A program made the position numbers and the translations under genes. From positions 1 through 18,909 of the forward strand of contig DASVXH010000066.1 in assembly GCA_036392795.1 (NCBI GenBank): DNA of 18,909 nt, written 5' to 3'. The first letter of the stretch is position 1, and each line of letters begins with the position of its first letter. Positions 1 to 6,896 of this stretch are shown here, piece after piece. This DNA is from JARIHD01 sp036392795. Lineage in GTDB: Bacteria > Patescibacteriota > Saccharimonadia > Saccharimonadales > UBA4665. The notes beneath the pieces were generated by a model. It was not told where the DNA came from. It worked only from the letters and a program-made list of their open reading frames with translations, and made no database searches.

Positions 1-358
1 CCTTAGGATCTTTCTCAAGCGCTCGACGCTTTTGCCATGCGACTAAGAAGGCTTCTTGAGCAATATCTTCGGCGTCTGCAGGCTGTGCACCTTTTCTAAT
101 GAGTGATCCTACTATTCTGGAGAAAGACTCGGCATAGTGGGCAATGAGTGATAGCTCGAAGTCGTTATACTGAACCGCCTCCGTTTCGTCCTTATCTGGT
201 GGCCTAGCTGTTTGGTTTGTCGGGGATATGCTCTCGTCCGGATTAACGGGCATTTCATTGAACGCGTAAACGATAGTAGATGTATGGCTGTTCGCCTGTG
301 TTTCGTGGTGTGGTGCAACATTCATGTCTGGATGTCTAAATGGGTCGCCGATTTGCAT
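1..358 (-). CDS. ECF-type RNA polymerase sigma factor, N-terminal part (runs off left edge)
   Basis: Reading leftwards, an open frame continues to the window edge and carries a typical sigma-70 region 2: an AHYAESFSRIVGSLI helix, then DAEDIAQEAFLVAW, then a basic QKRR segment. The D-A-E-D-x-x-Q-E-x-F pattern is characteristic of ECF sigma factors, which direct RNA polymerase to regulon promoters. Only about 119 residues are present, so regions 2.3 to 4 lie outside the window. The start is uncertain. ATG codons occur at 358, 325 and 253, none with a good Shine-Dalgarno sequence. I chose 358 because a -10-like TAACAT lies 6 nt upstream, as in other leaderless genes here. The first ~60 residues from that start are His/Pro/Thr-rich linker, so 253 is a reasonable alternative. 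Confidence 0.7.
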   Translation of the reverse strand, partial: MQIGDPFRHPDMNVAPHHETQANSHTSTIVYAFNEMPVNPDESISPTNQTARPPDKDETEAVQYNDFELSLIAHYAESFSRIVGSLIRKGAQPADAEDIAQEAFLVAWQKRRALEKDPK

Positions 359-364
359 CCAATA

Positions 365-370
365 ATGTTA
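365..370 (-). promoter_or_regulatory. weak candidate -10 box for the ECF sigma gene
   Basis: TAACAT on the minus strand lies 6 nt before the ATG at 358, with TTGGGT 16 nt further upstream as a poor -35. It is weak on its own and is listed because the spacing matches the better leaderless promoters in this window. Confidence 0.25.
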
Positions 371-445
371 CCATGCAGCTTGCATCACCCAAAACACCCG
401 TGGTAAGCTACAAAAGCTTAACAATTAAAAAATATACAGAGTGCA

Positions 446-558
446 GGAAGAGATCTAGCTCGTCGATCTGCCAGCAACCTGCGTCCCCGCGGCGTAAGGT
501 GCTCCATCTAGCCCGCGAGTATTCCGTGGGAGGGATATGCCACCTTGATATCTTTTCC
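446..558 (+). promoter_or_regulatory. candidate SAM-I/SAM-IV-clan riboswitch aptamer in the metK leader
   Basis: The metK leader contains GCAACC (474-479) and GGTGC (498-502). Together they reproduce the SAM-binding P3 element of the SAM-I/SAM-IV clan: GC-AA-CC opposite GG-U-GC, flanked by A473-T503 and T480-A497 pairs. Further pairings give a SAM-I-like order. P1 is 446-454 with 550-558 (9 bp, one G.U). P2 is 451-455 with 465-469, closing a 9-nt loop. P4 is 519-525 with 532-538. A possible pseudoknot joins loop bases 458-462 to 516-520, just 3' of P3, where SAM-I has one. P1 and P2 compete for 451-454, and P2 is shorter than in classical SAM-I. A -10-like TATACA at 433-438 would start RNA near 444-446, the 5' edge of P1. 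The location before SAM synthetase supports the assignment, but no covariance search was possible. Confidence 0.55.
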
Positions 559-589
559 GCTGTGATTGTTCGCATAAAGAAAGGATATT
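547..589 (+). promoter_or_regulatory. hairpin masking the metK ribosome binding site
   Basis: Bases 547-557 can pair with 579-589 over 11 bp, including two G.U pairs, and bury the metK Shine-Dalgarno sequence GAAAGGAT (579-586), which sits 8 nt before the ATG. The left arm overlaps the 3' strand of proposed riboswitch stem P1 (550-558), so the two helices are mutually exclusive. This is the layout of a translational switch. Confidence 0.45.
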
Positions 590-593
590 TTTT

Positions 594-1724
594 ATGCCAA
601 AAACTGCTAAGGTTGTCGTTCGTTTATTCACCAGCGAATCAGTCTGTGCCGGGCATCCCGATAAAATCTGTGATGCGATAAGTGACGCTGTGGTCGATGC
701 TGCGTTTGCGCAAGACCCCAAGGCACATACCGCCATCGAAACAGTGGCGGGCGCCAACCAAATCAGCCTATACGGCGAGATAAAAACAACTGCCAAAATT
801 GACTACGAGAAGATTGTTCGCGACACTGTAAAGCGACTGGGTTACACCGAACCGGCTTGGGGATTTTCGCAGGAGTCCAGCTTTACGAACGACATACATC
901 AACAGTCGCCCGAAATTGCTATGGGCGCCGACCAGGATGGGGCAGGCGACCAGGGAATGATGTTTGGCTATGCTTGCACGGAAACGCCAGAACTCATGCC
1001 GCTGCCTATTACTTTGGCACACGCTTTAACTCGTCGCATCGATGAAGCACGAGAAACCGGCGCACTCAAATGGCTGCGTCCTGATGGCAAGGCCCAGGTA
1101 ACTATTCGTTATGAAAACGACAAACCTGTGGCCGTCGAAAAAGCGGTAGTGGCCGTAGCGCACGACGAAAAAACATCGGCCAAACAAGTGCGCAGCGATG
1201 TAATCGACGACATTATCAAACCGGTCTTTGATAAATATGGATTTAAACTGCCCGCAGACGACGACATCATCGTCAATGGAACTGGCCTGTGGCATATTCC
1301 TGGTCCAGAATCCGACGCCGGTCTGACTGGCCGTAAAATCGTGGTCGATACCTATGGCGGTTATGCCCGCGTAGGTGGTGGCGCGTTTAGCGGCAAGGAT
1401 CCCAGCAAGGTTGATCGCTCCGGCGCCTACGCCGCGCGATTTATCGCTAAAAACATCGTCGCTGCTGGTCTGGCCGAAAAATGTGAGGTAGGTCTGGCGT
1501 ACGTTATCGGTCAGCCCCGGCCACTCATGCAGACTATCGAGACCTTTGGTACGGCAACGGTTAGCGAGGAAGAGCTACACGCTTTTAAAGACAAATTAAT
1601 TGATACATCCGTAAAGGGCATCATTGATCGTTTGGATCTGGCTCGGCCTATCTATTCGCAGACCTCAGCCTATGGGCATTTTGGCAAGGAAGATTTACCT
1701 TGGGAAGAGGTTGTGGCGGCTTAG
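594..1724 (+). CDS. metK: S-adenosylmethionine synthetase
   Basis: Makes S-adenosylmethionine from methionine and ATP, releasing phosphate and pyrophosphate; a cytosolic homo-oligomer that supplies the cell's methyl donor. The 376-residue length is normal. Visible motifs are GHPDK at residues 20-24, the ATP-binding GAGDQG at 116-121, DAGLTGRK at 242-248 and the phosphate-contacting GGGAFSGKD loop at 261-269, followed by KVDRSGAYAAR. The start at 594 is supported by GAAAGGAT at 579-586. A ~150-nt structured leader with a SAM-riboswitch-like core precedes it, so control by SAM is likely. The TAG stop overlaps by 4 bp the stop of the convergent PEBP gene, leaving no room for a separate terminator. 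Confidence 0.97.
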   Translation: MPKTAKVVVRLFTSESVCAGHPDKICDAISDAVVDAAFAQDPKAHTAIETVAGANQISLYGEIKTTAKIDYEKIVRDTVKRLGYTEPAWGFSQESSFTNDIHQQSPEIAMGADQDGAGDQGMMFGYACTETPELMPLPITLAHALTRRIDEARETGALKWLRPDGKAQVTIRYENDKPVAVEKAVVAVAHDEKTSAKQVRSDVIDDIIKPVFDKYGFKLPADDDIIVNGTGLWHIPGPESDAGLTGRKIVVDTYGGYARVGGGAFSGKDPSKVDRSGAYAARFIAKNIVAAGLAEKCEVGLAYVIGQPRPLMQTIETFGTATVSEEELHAFKDKLIDTSVKGIIDRLDLARPIYSQTSAYGHFGKEDLPWEEVVAA

Positions 1725-2167
1725 TGTCCGCGGGCGTTTACTAGTCCAATCAGCTGCGTGCGGTCCAGAATATGATTTTGGACCGCTGCTTCTAATTGCA
1801 GCCGGGACGCCCCGGCGGGTAAATTAATGTGCGAATCCAGCGCGAACAAGTCAAAGATATACCGATGCGTGCCAGAAGGTGGGCACGGACCGCCGTAGCC
1901 GATAGTGCCAAAATCGTTTGTGCCTTGCACTGCGTCTATGGGCACCTGACCAGCTGGAATGATTGCTGCGGCCGCAGAGATATTCCATATGGTCCAGTGC
2001 AAAAAATCACCATTCGGCGCATCGGGATCGTGCATAATAAGCGCCAAACTTACGGTACCCGTGGGTACATCACTAATTAATAATTCCGGACTGCTGTTTG
2101 CACCTTTACAGGTAAATTGATCCGGAATGATTGTCTGATTGCCAAAAGATGTACTAGTTAGTTGCAT
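1721..2167 (-). CDS. YbhB/YbcL-family (PEBP, Raf kinase inhibitor-like) protein
   Basis: Phosphatidylethanolamine-binding-protein fold; the bacterial role is poorly defined, with a small anion or phospholipid-headgroup pocket known for the family. Motifs: the N-terminal MQLTSTSF strand, DPDAP at residues 47-51, HW at 57-58 and GPCPPSGTHRY at 93-103, which form the ligand pocket. I place the start at 2167 because the domain begins there and AAAGGAG lies 12 nt upstream; the same frame is open for 33 more codons but those residues do not look like this family. The product (148 aa) has no export signal of its own, although relatives often have an N-terminal membrane anchor. Such an anchor is encoded immediately upstream in the +1-shifted frame (2154-2288), so this may be one gene split by a frameshift. 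Confidence 0.88.
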   Translation of the reverse strand: MQLTSTSFGNQTIIPDQFTCKGANSSPELLISDVPTGTVSLALIMHDPDAPNGDFLHWTIWNISAAAAIIPAGQVPIDAVQGTNDFGTIGYGGPCPPSGTHRYIFDLFALDSHINLPAGASRLQLEAAVQNHILDRTQLIGLVNARGH

Positions 2168-2288
2168 GGCTCTGAATATCTCCTTTGCGACCAGCGGCTG
2201 ATGAACCGGGAGTGTCGACATTGTTGAGGGCAACAACGGTAAGGATGAGCAGAGCAAATAGCACAAAGGTGCCGATTAATCTTTTCAT
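2154..2288 (-). CDS. small single-pass membrane peptide, or frameshifted anchor of the PEBP protein
   Basis: A 44-residue reading frame starts MKRLIG and continues as a hydrophobic run (about residues 5-21, rich in L, V, A, F), then a Ser/Gly/Lys linker. It resembles an uncleaved signal anchor. It begins 8 nt after a TATACT -10 box, matching the leaderless starts elsewhere, and its TAG overlaps the PEBP start by 14 nt. The PEBP frame is +1 relative to it. Either it is a genuine small protein coupled to the PEBP gene, or a single-base change has split one membrane-anchored PEBP gene. No homology to a named small protein is recognised. Confidence 0.45.
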   Translation of the reverse strand: MKRLIGTFVLFALLILTVVALNNVDTPGSSAAGRKGDIQSHATN

Positions 2289-2296
2289 ACATATCT

Positions 2297-2302
2297 AGTA
2301 TA
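2297..2302 (-). promoter_or_regulatory. -10 box, leaderless start of the membrane peptide/PEBP unit
   Basis: TATACT on the minus strand, 8 nt before the ATG at 2288. No convincing -35 is seen. Transcription would begin at or within a few nt of the start codon. Confidence 0.5.
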
Positions 2303-2354
2303 ACGCACTTGTAAACCATAAGCACCAAAATGCATGAGGATTTAATAATTTAGA

Positions 2355-3536
2355 CTAGTCGAACGCCTTCCAGTTGTCTAATTCTGGTGGCAGAAAACCT
2401 TTATTATGTTTGAAGCCGGCCTCCCACTTGTAGCCTTTTTGGTAACCCAAATCTTTCATAAGTTTAGTGGGCGCATTACGCAGGTGCAGCGGTACGGGCA
2501 GATCTGGAAAATCGCGGGCGGCAGTTACGGCCGCGTACATGGCGTCCGAAACGATGCGCGATTTTGGTGCTTTGGCCAACACGGCAGCGCAGTGAAACAA
2601 ATTATATTTGCATTCTGGCATGCCGATGCGCTCTACCGCCAAAAAAGTAGAGACGGCTAGATTCAGCGCAGCTGGTGCAGCCAGGCCTATGTCTTCGGAC
2701 GCAAAAATAACCATGCGCCTTGCGACGAATTTAGGATCTTCGCCAGCTTGCAACATACGCGCCATGTAATACAGTGCTGCGTCGGCCTGGCTGCCGCGGA
2801 GCGATTTTATAAACGCACTGATGATGTTGTAGTGATTCTCGCCGGCTTTGTCATAGCCTGGAACGCGCTTTTGCGCGGCTGTGGTTACTATTTCTGTCGT
2901 GACGGTTTTGTCGGTTAGCTGTAGGGCAAGTTCCAGGTTTCCCAATGCTACCCGCGCGTCTCCGCCGGATAGTTCTGCTAGTAGATCAATACTTTTGGCC
3001 GGCAAACGTTTTTTGGTGATCTTTTCTGCTTTGGCGGCGCGGCTCAGAATCTCGACGATATCATTTTTGTCCAAGGGCTCCAGTACTAGTACGCGTGAAC
3101 GGCTAAGTAAGGGCGTAATTACTTCGAAACTAGGGTTTTCGGTGGTTGCACCGATCAAAATAATGGTACCGTCCTCGACGTGGGGCAAAAACGCGTCTTG
3201 CTGTGCTTTATTAAATCGATGAATTTCGTCGACGAACAGGATGGTGCGCAGGCCTAGTCGTTGATTAGCGCGGGCATCCTGGATAACGCGCGTAACGTCG
3301 GCTTTACCGGAAGCTACGGCACTGAGTTCCATGAACTCTGCTCCTGTCTCGCGGGCAATAATTCGCGCTAAAGTGGTTTTACCACTGCCTGGAGGACCCC
3401 ATAAGATCAAGCTGGTGGGTTGTTTGCGCTCAATAATTTGACGAATAATCTGACCGTGTTCGACCAAATGTTTTTGACCGATGACCTGGTCCAAGGTCTC
3501 CGGGCGCATACGTTCGGCTAAGGGCTGACTCCTCAT
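2355..3536 (-). CDS. rarA: replication-associated recombination protein A (AAA+ ATPase)
   Basis: RarA/MgsA is a clamp-loader-like AAA+ ATPase acting at stalled or collapsed replication forks, related to eukaryotic WRNIP1. Visible motifs: Walker A GPPGSGKTT at residues 47-55, Walker B ILFVDEIHR at 99-107 and sensor 1 GATTENPSF at 129-137. The C-terminal half has the family signature SAFIKSLRGSQADAALYY, ARRMVIFASEDIGLA and a final GYKWEAGF stretch. Its 393 residues are slightly shorter than many homologues because the N-terminal extension is minimal. No Shine-Dalgarno sequence is present; a TATACT box ends 6 nt before the ATG, so the message is probably leaderless. It follows the HTH gene by 34 bp on the same strand. 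Confidence 0.95.
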   Translation of the reverse strand: MRSQPLAERMRPETLDQVIGQKHLVEHGQIIRQIIERKQPTSLILWGPPGSGKTTLARIIARETGAEFMELSAVASGKADVTRVIQDARANQRLGLRTILFVDEIHRFNKAQQDAFLPHVEDGTIILIGATTENPSFEVITPLLSRSRVLVLEPLDKNDIVEILSRAAKAEKITKKRLPAKSIDLLAELSGGDARVALGNLELALQLTDKTVTTEIVTTAAQKRVPGYDKAGENHYNIISAFIKSLRGSQADAALYYMARMLQAGEDPKFVARRMVIFASEDIGLAAPAALNLAVSTFLAVERIGMPECKYNLFHCAAVLAKAPKSRIVSDAMYAAVTAARDFPDLPVPLHLRNAPTKLMKDLGYQKGYKWEAGFKHNKGFLPPELDNWKAFD

Positions 3537-3542
3537 GTCAAC

Positions 3543-3548
3543 AGTATA
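3543..3548 (-). promoter_or_regulatory. -10 box, leaderless rarA promoter
   Basis: TATACT on the minus strand with only 6 nt (GTTGAC) to the rarA ATG, in the 34-bp gap after the HTH gene. Confidence 0.5.
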
Positions 3549-3570
3549 CCTTGAATCCCGCCGTTAAGAT

Positions 3571-4158
3571 CTATTCCGACAGAGCCTCAGGCAGTACGGT
3601 GCCTGCATTAGTGGGTCCGGAATAGTTTTCGGGGTAATGCCATTCAAAAAGCTTTGGCAAATCGGCGGGGTTAATTACGATTCTTGGCCCTGCATAGCCT
3701 CTGTTGGCCCGATCATCTTGTCGTGTAATGGGTATTTGCGTATGGGAAATGAGGCCGCGGATGACGTGCCGGGACACGCAGAGTGCCTGTCCGGCTTGCA
3801 CGAGTGTCAGAGCACCAATAGGTTTACTTTCCAGTTGCTGGGTTAGGGTTTCGCGGTAGAGGTTGATTGTGTGGTTAATGGCCTGTGCGGCGGTAGCGGT
3901 TTCGGCGAAATAACTGGCGAGCTCTAGGGTGGGTTGTTGGCCGCGCTCGCTCGAAAAGCGTTTTAAGGCCTCCATATAGGGCACGGAGACATGCTCGACC
4001 GATCGGACTGTTACTATGCCAAATAGCTGTGGCCAGAGGCCAACGGCCGTGCGTGCCTTTGCTTTGTTTGTACTTTCCCATTCCGGGGAGAACGGAAAAG
4101 CTCGGGTGGCTTCGGTAAAGAAGTCTGCATGCGGGATCGTCTGGGTTTTGCTAAGCAT
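3571..4158 (-). CDS. hypothetical protein with C-terminal helix-turn-helix
   Basis: The N-terminal ~110 residues of this 195-aa protein are not recognised. Residues about 118-170 look like an excisionase/HTH_17-type DNA-binding domain: LTLVQAGQALCVSRHVIRGL, then QIPITR, a basic segment with Arg/Gly, and a closing INPADLPKLFEW. A longer frame reaches 4221 but would overlap the upstream gene. I choose the ATG at 4158 because a TATACT box sits 8 nt before it, the same arrangement as rarA next door. It lies 34 bp after the chorismate-lyase-like gene, also on the minus strand; the pair may be functionally linked. A regulatory role is inferred only from the HTH. Confidence 0.7.
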   Translation of the reverse strand: MLSKTQTIPHADFFTEATRAFPFSPEWESTNKAKARTAVGLWPQLFGIVTVRSVEHVSVPYMEALKRFSSERGQQPTLELASYFAETATAAQAINHTINLYRETLTQQLESKPIGALTLVQAGQALCVSRHVIRGLISHTQIPITRQDDRANRGYAGPRIVINPADLPKLFEWHYPENYSGPTNAGTVLPEALSE

Positions 4159-4166
4159 AACGCTTA

Positions 4167-4172
4167 AGTATA
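4167..4172 (-). promoter_or_regulatory. -10 box, leaderless promoter of the HTH gene
   Basis: TATACT on the minus strand, 8 nt upstream of the ATG at 4158, inside the 34-bp gap after the previous stop. It is the main reason for moving the start from 4221. Confidence 0.5.
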
Positions 4173-4192
4173 TGTAATCCCCGTGCACCGTG

Positions 4193-4852
4193 TCAACGAA
4201 ACTGTTTAAACTGCGCGGCAAGCAGGCTCATTGCGAAATATTCATGGACAATACTGAGGGGTGTGCCCTTTTCCTGAATAAGAAGGGTTTCCTGGCTAAA
4301 GAGTTTTGTCGTTGGGCGGTAAAGTGGTGCTGGTTGGCTGCGAGCCCACTCGCCCAGTTCATCTAGAGTAAGTCTATGCCAGCCTTCGGGTAGAACACTC
4401 CAGAGATCGCGGGTGTTCAGGACAATGCGAAAGGGCCGCAGTGGGGCGATAACCTTACCAAAGGGTGTAGTGGTCTTTAGTTGTGCGTTCATATATCCAC
4501 TCAGCCGGCTCGGCACGAACCAATTATCGGCCGTCGCCAGTACTTGGCCGTCGCTACACAGGCTAACGTAGCGATAGGCGATTTCACTTGGCGCTGCCTG
4601 AAGGTTCGCCAATGTTTGGGCCGTCGGTGGTTTTGTAGTGCCGAATTGCTGGATGACGGTAACGGTCGGGTCATCCGTCAAATTATTCTCGCGGCACCAG
4701 TCTTCAAGTGTCCGGGTGGCGCTGCGCGTTACGAGCAGACGGGCATGAAGCAACTGTAGTCTGCCAAACAACGCAACACGTTCAATTAATTCAGTCTGAT
4801 GGCTTTCGCCTGGCGAGTTGTTTTTGGATAATAATCCCATACGGCCCCACAT
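4193..4852 (-). CDS. hypothetical protein resembling the chorismate-lyase/UTRA fold
   Basis: Central and C-terminal parts recall an uncharacterised bacterial family with the chorismate lyase-like fold: an AYRYVSLCSDGQVL strand pair, ADNWFVPSRL at residues 108-117, TTPFGKVI at 128-135, then LWSVLPEGW and HEYF at 203-206. In UbiC that fold removes pyruvate from chorismate; in UTRA domains it binds small ligands. I cannot tell whether this one is an enzyme or a sensor, and no ubiquinone gene is nearby. The N-terminal ~60 residues are helical and basic. The start is uncertain: an upstream TTG at 4903 is possible, but ATG at 4852 (or 4840) is more likely, with a TACACT -10-like box at 4870-4875. 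It stops with TGA, one of two TGA stops here. Confidence 0.65.
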   Translation of the reverse strand: MWGRMGLLSKNNSPGESHQTELIERVALFGRLQLLHARLLVTRSATRTLEDWCRENNLTDDPTVTVIQQFGTTKPPTAQTLANLQAAPSEIAYRYVSLCSDGQVLATADNWFVPSRLSGYMNAQLKTTTPFGKVIAPLRPFRIVLNTRDLWSVLPEGWHRLTLDELGEWARSQPAPLYRPTTKLFSQETLLIQEKGTPLSIVHEYFAMSLLAAQFKQFR

Positions 4853-4946
4853 TAAAACTGACCTAGAGTAGTGTAGCGCATTTTGCTTATGGTTACAGTA
4901 CAATTTAATAATATTTCTTAAACAAAGTGTGGGACCATGGTTGTGC

Positions 4947-4975
4947 TTGCTTCTCTGTAGGGGTTATGTCATAAT
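4947..4975 (+). promoter_or_regulatory. typA promoter
   Basis: TTGCTT (4947-4952) and CATAAT (4970-4975) are separated by exactly 17 bp, a standard sigma-70 arrangement. RNA would start near 4982, giving a ~45-nt leader that includes the ribosome binding site AAAAGGAG at about 5007-5014. This contrasts with the leaderless promoters in the rest of the window. Confidence 0.6.
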
Positions 4976-5025
4976 GTAGGAAATACATCACGACATTTAA
5001 GCCGCGAAAAGGAGCGACCCTTAGT

Positions 5026-6855
5026 ATGATTGCCGCCAAACAGGATCCCACAAAGATCCGCAATATTGCCATAATTGCCCACGTTGACCACGGTAAAACT
5101 ACCCTAGTGGATGGTCTGCTCAAGCAGTCAAAAACCTTTCGCGACAATCAAGCCGAAATGGCTCAAAGCCTGATCATGGACAGCGGCGACCAGGAAAAAG
5201 AGCGGGGGATTACCATCACTGCAAAGGTTACTGCCGTTCAGCACGACGACTATCGTATTAATATTATCGACACCCCTGGTCACGCTGACTTCAGCGGTGA
5301 GGTTGAGCGAACTCTGAACATGGCAGATGGCTGTATTTTGATCGTTGATGCTCAGGAAGGTCCTATGCCTCAGACCAAATTTGTACTAGGCAAGGCTCTG
5401 GCGGCCGAACTGAAACCCATTGTTATTATTAACAAGATCGACAAACCTGCCAGTCGTATCAAAGAAGTTGAAGACGAGCTGGCTGATCTGTTTTTGGAAT
5501 TGGCCGTACACGAAGACCAGCTGCATTATCCCGTATATTATGCGATTGGCCGCGCGGGCAAGGCCTGGGTCGATGTACCGGCAGACACTGAAGAAAATGC
5601 TTCTCTGGATCCAATTTTTGACGCAATTATCAAAAAAATTCCGGCGCCTACCGTAGATATGGACAAGCCATTCCAGATGCTGGTTACAGCACTCGCCTGG
5701 GATACCTACAAGGGTAAATACGCAGTGGGCCGCATTACGCGTGGTCGGATCAAGAGCGGCGATCAGGTTGCGCTTTGCAAGAAAGATGGCACTATCGTCA
5801 AGGCCAAAGTCGACCTGGTATTTATGAGTCACGGGGTGAGTCGTTTCGAGGTGAGTGAAGGGGTGGCTGGTGATATTGTGCAGCTAACCGGTATCGCCGA
5901 CGCACAGATTGGCGAAACGATCGCTGACGCTACTGCTCCAGAAGCATTACCCATTCTAGAAGTTGAAGCGCCTACGCTACAGATCTATCTTGGGCCAAAC
6001 ACTTCACCATTCAAGGGATTGGAGGGGGAATTTACGACGTCGCGCCAAATCGGTGAACGTCTGCAAAAAGAATTGGAAACCAATGTTGGTCTGCGTGTCA
6101 AAGAAGACGGAATTGGCTTTTTGGTATCTGGTCGGGGCGAGCTACACCTGAGCGTGCTGATCGAAACCATGCGCCGCGAAGGCTATGAATTTGAAGTTGG
6201 CCGCCCAACCGTCGTTACAAAAGAAGAAAACGGTCAGGTTATGGAGCCAATCGAAGAAGTCATAATCGAAGTGCCTGCCGAGCATGTTGGTGCCGTTCAG
6301 ATGGAACTGGGGCAGCGCCGCGCTACTCTCAAAGAACAATTTGCCAGCCCCAAAGGAGTGACTAAGCTGGTGTACGAACTACCGACTCGTGCGCTGCTTG
6401 GTATGCGCAATATCCTGATGACTAATACAAAAGGCACCTTGGTAATGAACAGCCTGATGACTGGCTATCAGCCGATCGGTACGGCGTTGCAGCAGCTGCG
6501 AAACGGCGTGCTGATCGCTTTTGAAACAGGCGTTACAACGCCTTATGCTCTGCAAAATGCCGAAGCACGCGGCACTACATTCGTCGGTGCTGCCGTAAAG
6601 GTCTATGCCGGACAAATTGTCGGTCTTAATACACGTCAAGAAGACATGGAAATTAACGTTTGCAAAACCAAGCATCTGACCAATATGCGCAGTTCTAGTA
6701 GTGACGGCGTGGTGCAGTTAACGCCACCAACTATTTTTAGCTTGGAAGAGTGCTTGGACTTTATCGAAAACGATGAACTATTGGAAGTAACCCCAAAGGC
6801 CCTACGTCTGCGCAAACGCGAACTTGATCCCAACAAGCGTAAACGTGCCAAATAA
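5026..6855 (+). CDS. typA: translational GTPase TypA/BipA
   Basis: Ribosome-associated GTPase of the EF-G/LepA class that aids 50S assembly and growth under stress or cold. Motifs: G1 AHVDHGKT at residues 18-25, switch I RGITIT at 60-65, G3 DTPGH at 82-86 and G4 NKID at 136-139. Domain II follows from about 200, then the EF-G-like domains and the BipA-specific C-terminal domain ending in a basic KRELDPNKRKRAK tail. The 609-residue length is typical. The start is placed at the ATG directly before the N-terminal strand; AAAAGGAG lies 12 nt upstream, a little far. It is a single-gene unit with its own promoter and converges on the GlsB-like gene with a 32-bp gap. Confidence 0.97.
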   Translation: MIAAKQDPTKIRNIAIIAHVDHGKTTLVDGLLKQSKTFRDNQAEMAQSLIMDSGDQEKERGITITAKVTAVQHDDYRINIIDTPGHADFSGEVERTLNMADGCILIVDAQEGPMPQTKFVLGKALAAELKPIVIINKIDKPASRIKEVEDELADLFLELAVHEDQLHYPVYYAIGRAGKAWVDVPADTEENASLDPIFDAIIKKIPAPTVDMDKPFQMLVTALAWDTYKGKYAVGRITRGRIKSGDQVALCKKDGTIVKAKVDLVFMSHGVSRFEVSEGVAGDIVQLTGIADAQIGETIADATAPEALPILEVEAPTLQIYLGPNTSPFKGLEGEFTTSRQIGERLQKELETNVGLRVKEDGIGFLVSGRGELHLSVLIETMRREGYEFEVGRPTVVTKEENGQVMEPIEEVIIEVPAEHVGAVQMELGQRRATLKEQFASPKGVTKLVYELPTRALLGMRNILMTNTKGTLVMNSLMTGYQPIGTALQQLRNGVLIAFETGVTTPYALQNAEARGTTFVGAAVKVYAGQIVGLNTRQEDMEINVCKTKHLTNMRSSSSDGVVQLTPPTIFSLEECLDFIENDELLEVTPKALRLRKRELDPNKRKRAK

Positions 6856-6896
6856 AACTATTTACTCGGCGGTCGATTTCAGCTTTGTTATTTGGC
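6847..6896. repeat. 9-bp inverted repeat across the two convergent stop codons
   Basis: GCCAAATAA (6847-6855) and TTATTTGGC (6888-6896) are perfect inverted copies containing the stop codons of typA and the GlsB-like gene, because both proteins end Ala-Lys-stop in the same codons. It could act as a weak bidirectional terminator hairpin with a 32-nt loop, or be coincidence. There is no clear T-tract. Confidence 0.35.

Noticed and set aside
418..423. TTAACA as a -35 box for metK
   Set aside because: No -10 box is found 16-18 bp downstream; the nearest TATACA is only 9 bp away.
1721..2266. Longer 181-residue version of the PEBP protein starting at 2266
   Set aside because: The first 33 residues do not resemble the family, while an internal ATG at 2167 begins the domain and has AAAGGAG upstream.
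4159..4221. N-terminal extension of the HTH protein to an ATG at 4221
   Set aside because: It would overlap the preceding gene by 29 nt, whereas ATG 4158 has a TATACT box at leaderless spacing.
4853..4903. TTG start at 4903 for the chorismate-lyase-like protein
   Set aside because: It needs a rare start codon and adds residues without similarity; ATG 4852 is closer to the conserved region.
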